The notes beneath the pieces are model-generated. The model made no database searches, had not been told where the DNA came from, and saw only the letters and a list, made by a program, of their open reading frames with translations. This document shows, one piece after another, positions 5,963 to 7,326 of a DNA stretch of 7,326 nucleotides (positions are counted from its first letter, which is position 1; each line of letters opens with the position of its first letter). A program made the position numbers and the translations under genes. This DNA is from Bacillota bacterium (GTDB lineage: Bacteria > Bacillota > Clostridia > Peptostreptococcales > Anaerovoracaceae): the NCBI GenBank assembly GCA_016286935.1, contig JAEEUO010000054.1, forward strand, positions 1 to 7,326, in the 5' to 3' direction.

Positions 5963-7084
5963 TCAGTCGTCCGCCTGGACGGGGCTTTCCCAGAGCGTCA
6001 GCTTCGTTCCGATGCCCTTTTCGAGAGCGGTCTTGTAGAGGTCGTAGCAGAGGCCCATGTCGAAGATGGCCATGCCGTCGTTGAGGAACCAGATCACCTC
6101 GTCGTCGGATGCGCGTCCGGGCGTCTTCCCGTTGAGGATGTCGCCGATGACGTCGAATTCGCCCAGGTCGGGCAGCTTGCCGGCGTCGATCAGCTGGAAG
6201 ATCGGCCGGCCGATGTGGCCGCCGTAGTTCGGATCGCCGTTCTGTTTTCCCTCCTCGACGTACGTCCGGTGGAGGGCGACGTTGTCGAGGATGAGGCGGG
6301 TGTTGAGCCAGAAGTCCTCGTCCGCCTGCATCGGGCCGGAGACGATGATCGTCGAGCCGGGCTTCACCCATTCGCGCTTCACGTTCAGCGGGGCGGTGCG
6401 GGAAACGGCGACGGAGACGATATCGGCGCAGCGGATCGCCTGTTCGATGTCGGGCTCGACGACGGCGCGGAGACGGAGGTCCTTCTCGACGTGGGCGGCA
6501 AGCTTCTCCGCGTTGGCGGGGGAGTGGTTGCAGCAGACGACGGTCGTAAGGCCGGGCATCACGGCGGCGATGGCGTCGAGACAGGCGCGTCCGATGGCGC
6601 CGCAGCCGATGCACGAGAGGACCTCGGAGCCCTTTCGCGCAAGAAGGCGCGCGCCGACGCCGGGGATCGCGCCGGTGCGCGCGGCGGAGCTCAGGTTGGC
6701 GCTCATCAGGCAGAGCGGTTCGCCGGTCGTCTTGTCGTTGAGCATGACGGTCAGAACGGAGCGCGGGAGGCCGTGCTTCCGGTTTCCGGCGTTCGAGCCG
6801 TACCACTTCACGCCGCAGACGTCGAAGCGTCCGCCGAGATACGCGGGCATCGCCATGAAGCGGCGGTCGGGACCCGCGAGCGGCATGTTCGGGAACGGGC
6901 TTTCGGCCGGAAAGACGATGCCGAGGCCGTGGGCGTTGTGGCTTCCGCCGCCCATGAGGTAGTCGCCCTTCGCGAGGAGGCGGAAGACCTCCTCCGCGTT
7001 CGCGACGCATTTCGCGGCGTCAAGGACGCCCGCGTCGATCATGTCCTGTTCGGACAGGAATAAAAACTCTGTTTTCTTACCCAT
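5963..7084 (-). CDS. Ornithine cyclodeaminase/mu-crystallin family protein ('tyramine oxidase subunit B'-like)
   Basis: A 373-residue member of the OCD/mu-crystallin family, NAD(P)-binding enzymes acting on amino or imino acids. GVKWYGSN (91-98) carries the family lysine (K93); ANLSSAARTGAIPGVGARLLAR (129-150) carries the family's RTGA block with substrate-binding R136; IGCGAIGRA (159-167) is the Rossmann dinucleotide loop; IGDILNGKTPGR (313-324) and DEVIWFLNDGMAIFDM (328-343) are the usual C-terminal blocks. An N-terminal block with KGDYLMGGGSHNAHG and FPNMPLAGPDRRFMA marks a subgroup that I recall as automatically annotated 'tyramine oxidase subunit B'. I know of little biochemical basis for that name, so the substrate is open; ornithine cyclodeaminase proper is not assumed. 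The start at 7084 has AAGGAG (CTCCTT at 7092-7097 on +), 7 nt upstream. It follows another - strand gene by 35 nt, so an operon is likely. Confidence 0.85.
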   Translation of the reverse strand: MGKKTEFLFLSEQDMIDAGVLDAAKCVANAEEVFRLLAKGDYLMGGGSHNAHGLGIVFPAESPFPNMPLAGPDRRFMAMPAYLGGRFDVCGVKWYGSNAGNRKHGLPRSVLTVMLNDKTTGEPLCLMSANLSSAARTGAIPGVGARLLARKGSEVLSCIGCGAIGRACLDAIAAVMPGLTTVVCCNHSPANAEKLAAHVEKDLRLRAVVEPDIEQAIRCADIVSVAVSRTAPLNVKREWVKPGSTIIVSGPMQADEDFWLNTRLILDNVALHRTYVEEGKQNGDPNYGGHIGRPIFQLIDAGKLPDLGEFDVIGDILNGKTPGRASDDEVIWFLNDGMAIFDMGLCYDLYKTALEKGIGTKLTLWESPVQADD

Positions 7085-7119
7085 TTGTCTTCTCCTTAAA
7101 GGGACGGTCCCGGAGCGGG

Positions 7120-7326
7120 TCAGCGCGCGAAGCGGACCATTCCGTCGATGTTCGACAGCGCCGCCTCGGGATGGAGATCCTGGACGCGCATCAGGAAATT
7201 GAGCTTGTCGATCCGCTCGCCGGAGCGCGGGCAGCCGTTCTTGATGAACGGGACCTGGAGGCCGACGGCGAGGTCCATCACGACGTCGCCGACGACGCCG
7301 CCCGAACGGCCGGAGGGCGTCGCGAA
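7120..7326 (-). CDS. C-terminal fragment of an unrecognised protein, partial at the window edge
   Basis: Reading the - strand from the right edge gives 68 residues ending at TGA (TCA at 7120-7122 on +). The segment runs from FATPSGRSGGVVGDVV through DLAVGLQVPFIKNGCPRSGE and LNFLMRVQDLHPEAALSNI to DGMVRFAR. It has no stop, uses the same GC-rich codons as its neighbours and ends 35 nt before the OCD-family start, so it is taken as the upstream gene of the same operon. I do not recognise the family. The glycine-rich start and the NGCPRSGE turn suggest the end of a globular soluble protein, perhaps an enzyme, but nothing firmer can be said. Confidence 0.65.
   Translation of the reverse strand, partial: FATPSGRSGGVVGDVVMDLAVGLQVPFIKNGCPRSGERIDKLNFLMRVQDLHPEAALSNIDGMVRFAR

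Noticed and set aside
6215..7063. + strand open frame opposite the OCD-family gene
   Set aside because: It has shadow composition and no motif support, and lies wholly inside a well-supported - strand gene.

Overview
The window looks like a stretch of chromosome from a GC-rich, probably anaerobic member of the Bacillota (Clostridia-like). The reasons are strong AGGAGG/AAGGAG ribosome binding sites placed 7-9 nt before starts, compact gene spacing, GC-heavy codons with an AT-rich divergent promoter region, and genes resembling those of gut and other fermentative Clostridia. No mobile element, tRNA, rRNA or CRISPR array was seen. The taxonomic guess is inference.

Layout from left to right. (1) 1-1449, +: a membrane-anchored protein of unknown function whose 5' end is probably cut by the window edge. 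It carries an apparent internal duplication. (2) 1518-1552: a GC-rich hairpin terminator shared by convergent genes. (3) 1558-4410, -: a two-gene operon, transcribed first from a CoA-acylating aldehyde dehydrogenase of the SucD/SauS type (2992-4410), then a class III PLP aminotransferase of the taurine:2-oxoglutarate type (1558-2883). A stem-loop lies in the 108-nt gap between them. (4) 4411-4703: an AT-rich divergent intergenic region. It holds a convincing extended -10 promoter for the operon, a palindrome just downstream of that start, two 10-bp direct repeats exactly 20 bp apart upstream of it, and a separate extended -10 promoter for the + strand gene. (5) 4704-5888, +: a type I glycerate kinase. 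(6) 5911-5947: a second hairpin terminator between convergent genes. (7) 5963-7084, -: an ornithine cyclodeaminase/mu-crystallin family protein of the subgroup that automated annotation calls 'tyramine oxidase subunit B'. (8) 7120-7326, -: the C-terminal 68 residues of an unrecognised protein, upstream of (7) in the same apparent operon.

The functional core is the aminotransferase plus acylating aldehyde dehydrogenase pair. Acting in sequence they would convert an omega-amino acid to an acyl-CoA: taurine to sulfoacetaldehyde to sulfoacetyl-CoA if the taurine assignment is right, or for example beta-alanine to malonate semialdehyde to malonyl-CoA if not. None of the known partners of anaerobic taurine breakdown (taurine:pyruvate transaminase with isethionate lyase and sulfoacetaldehyde reductase, or sulfoacetaldehyde acetyltransferase Xsc) is in this window. 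The other genes show no evident pathway link to the pair: glycerate kinase feeds glycerate into lower glycolysis, and the OCD-family protein is likely an NAD(P)-dependent amino or imino acid enzyme of unproven substrate.
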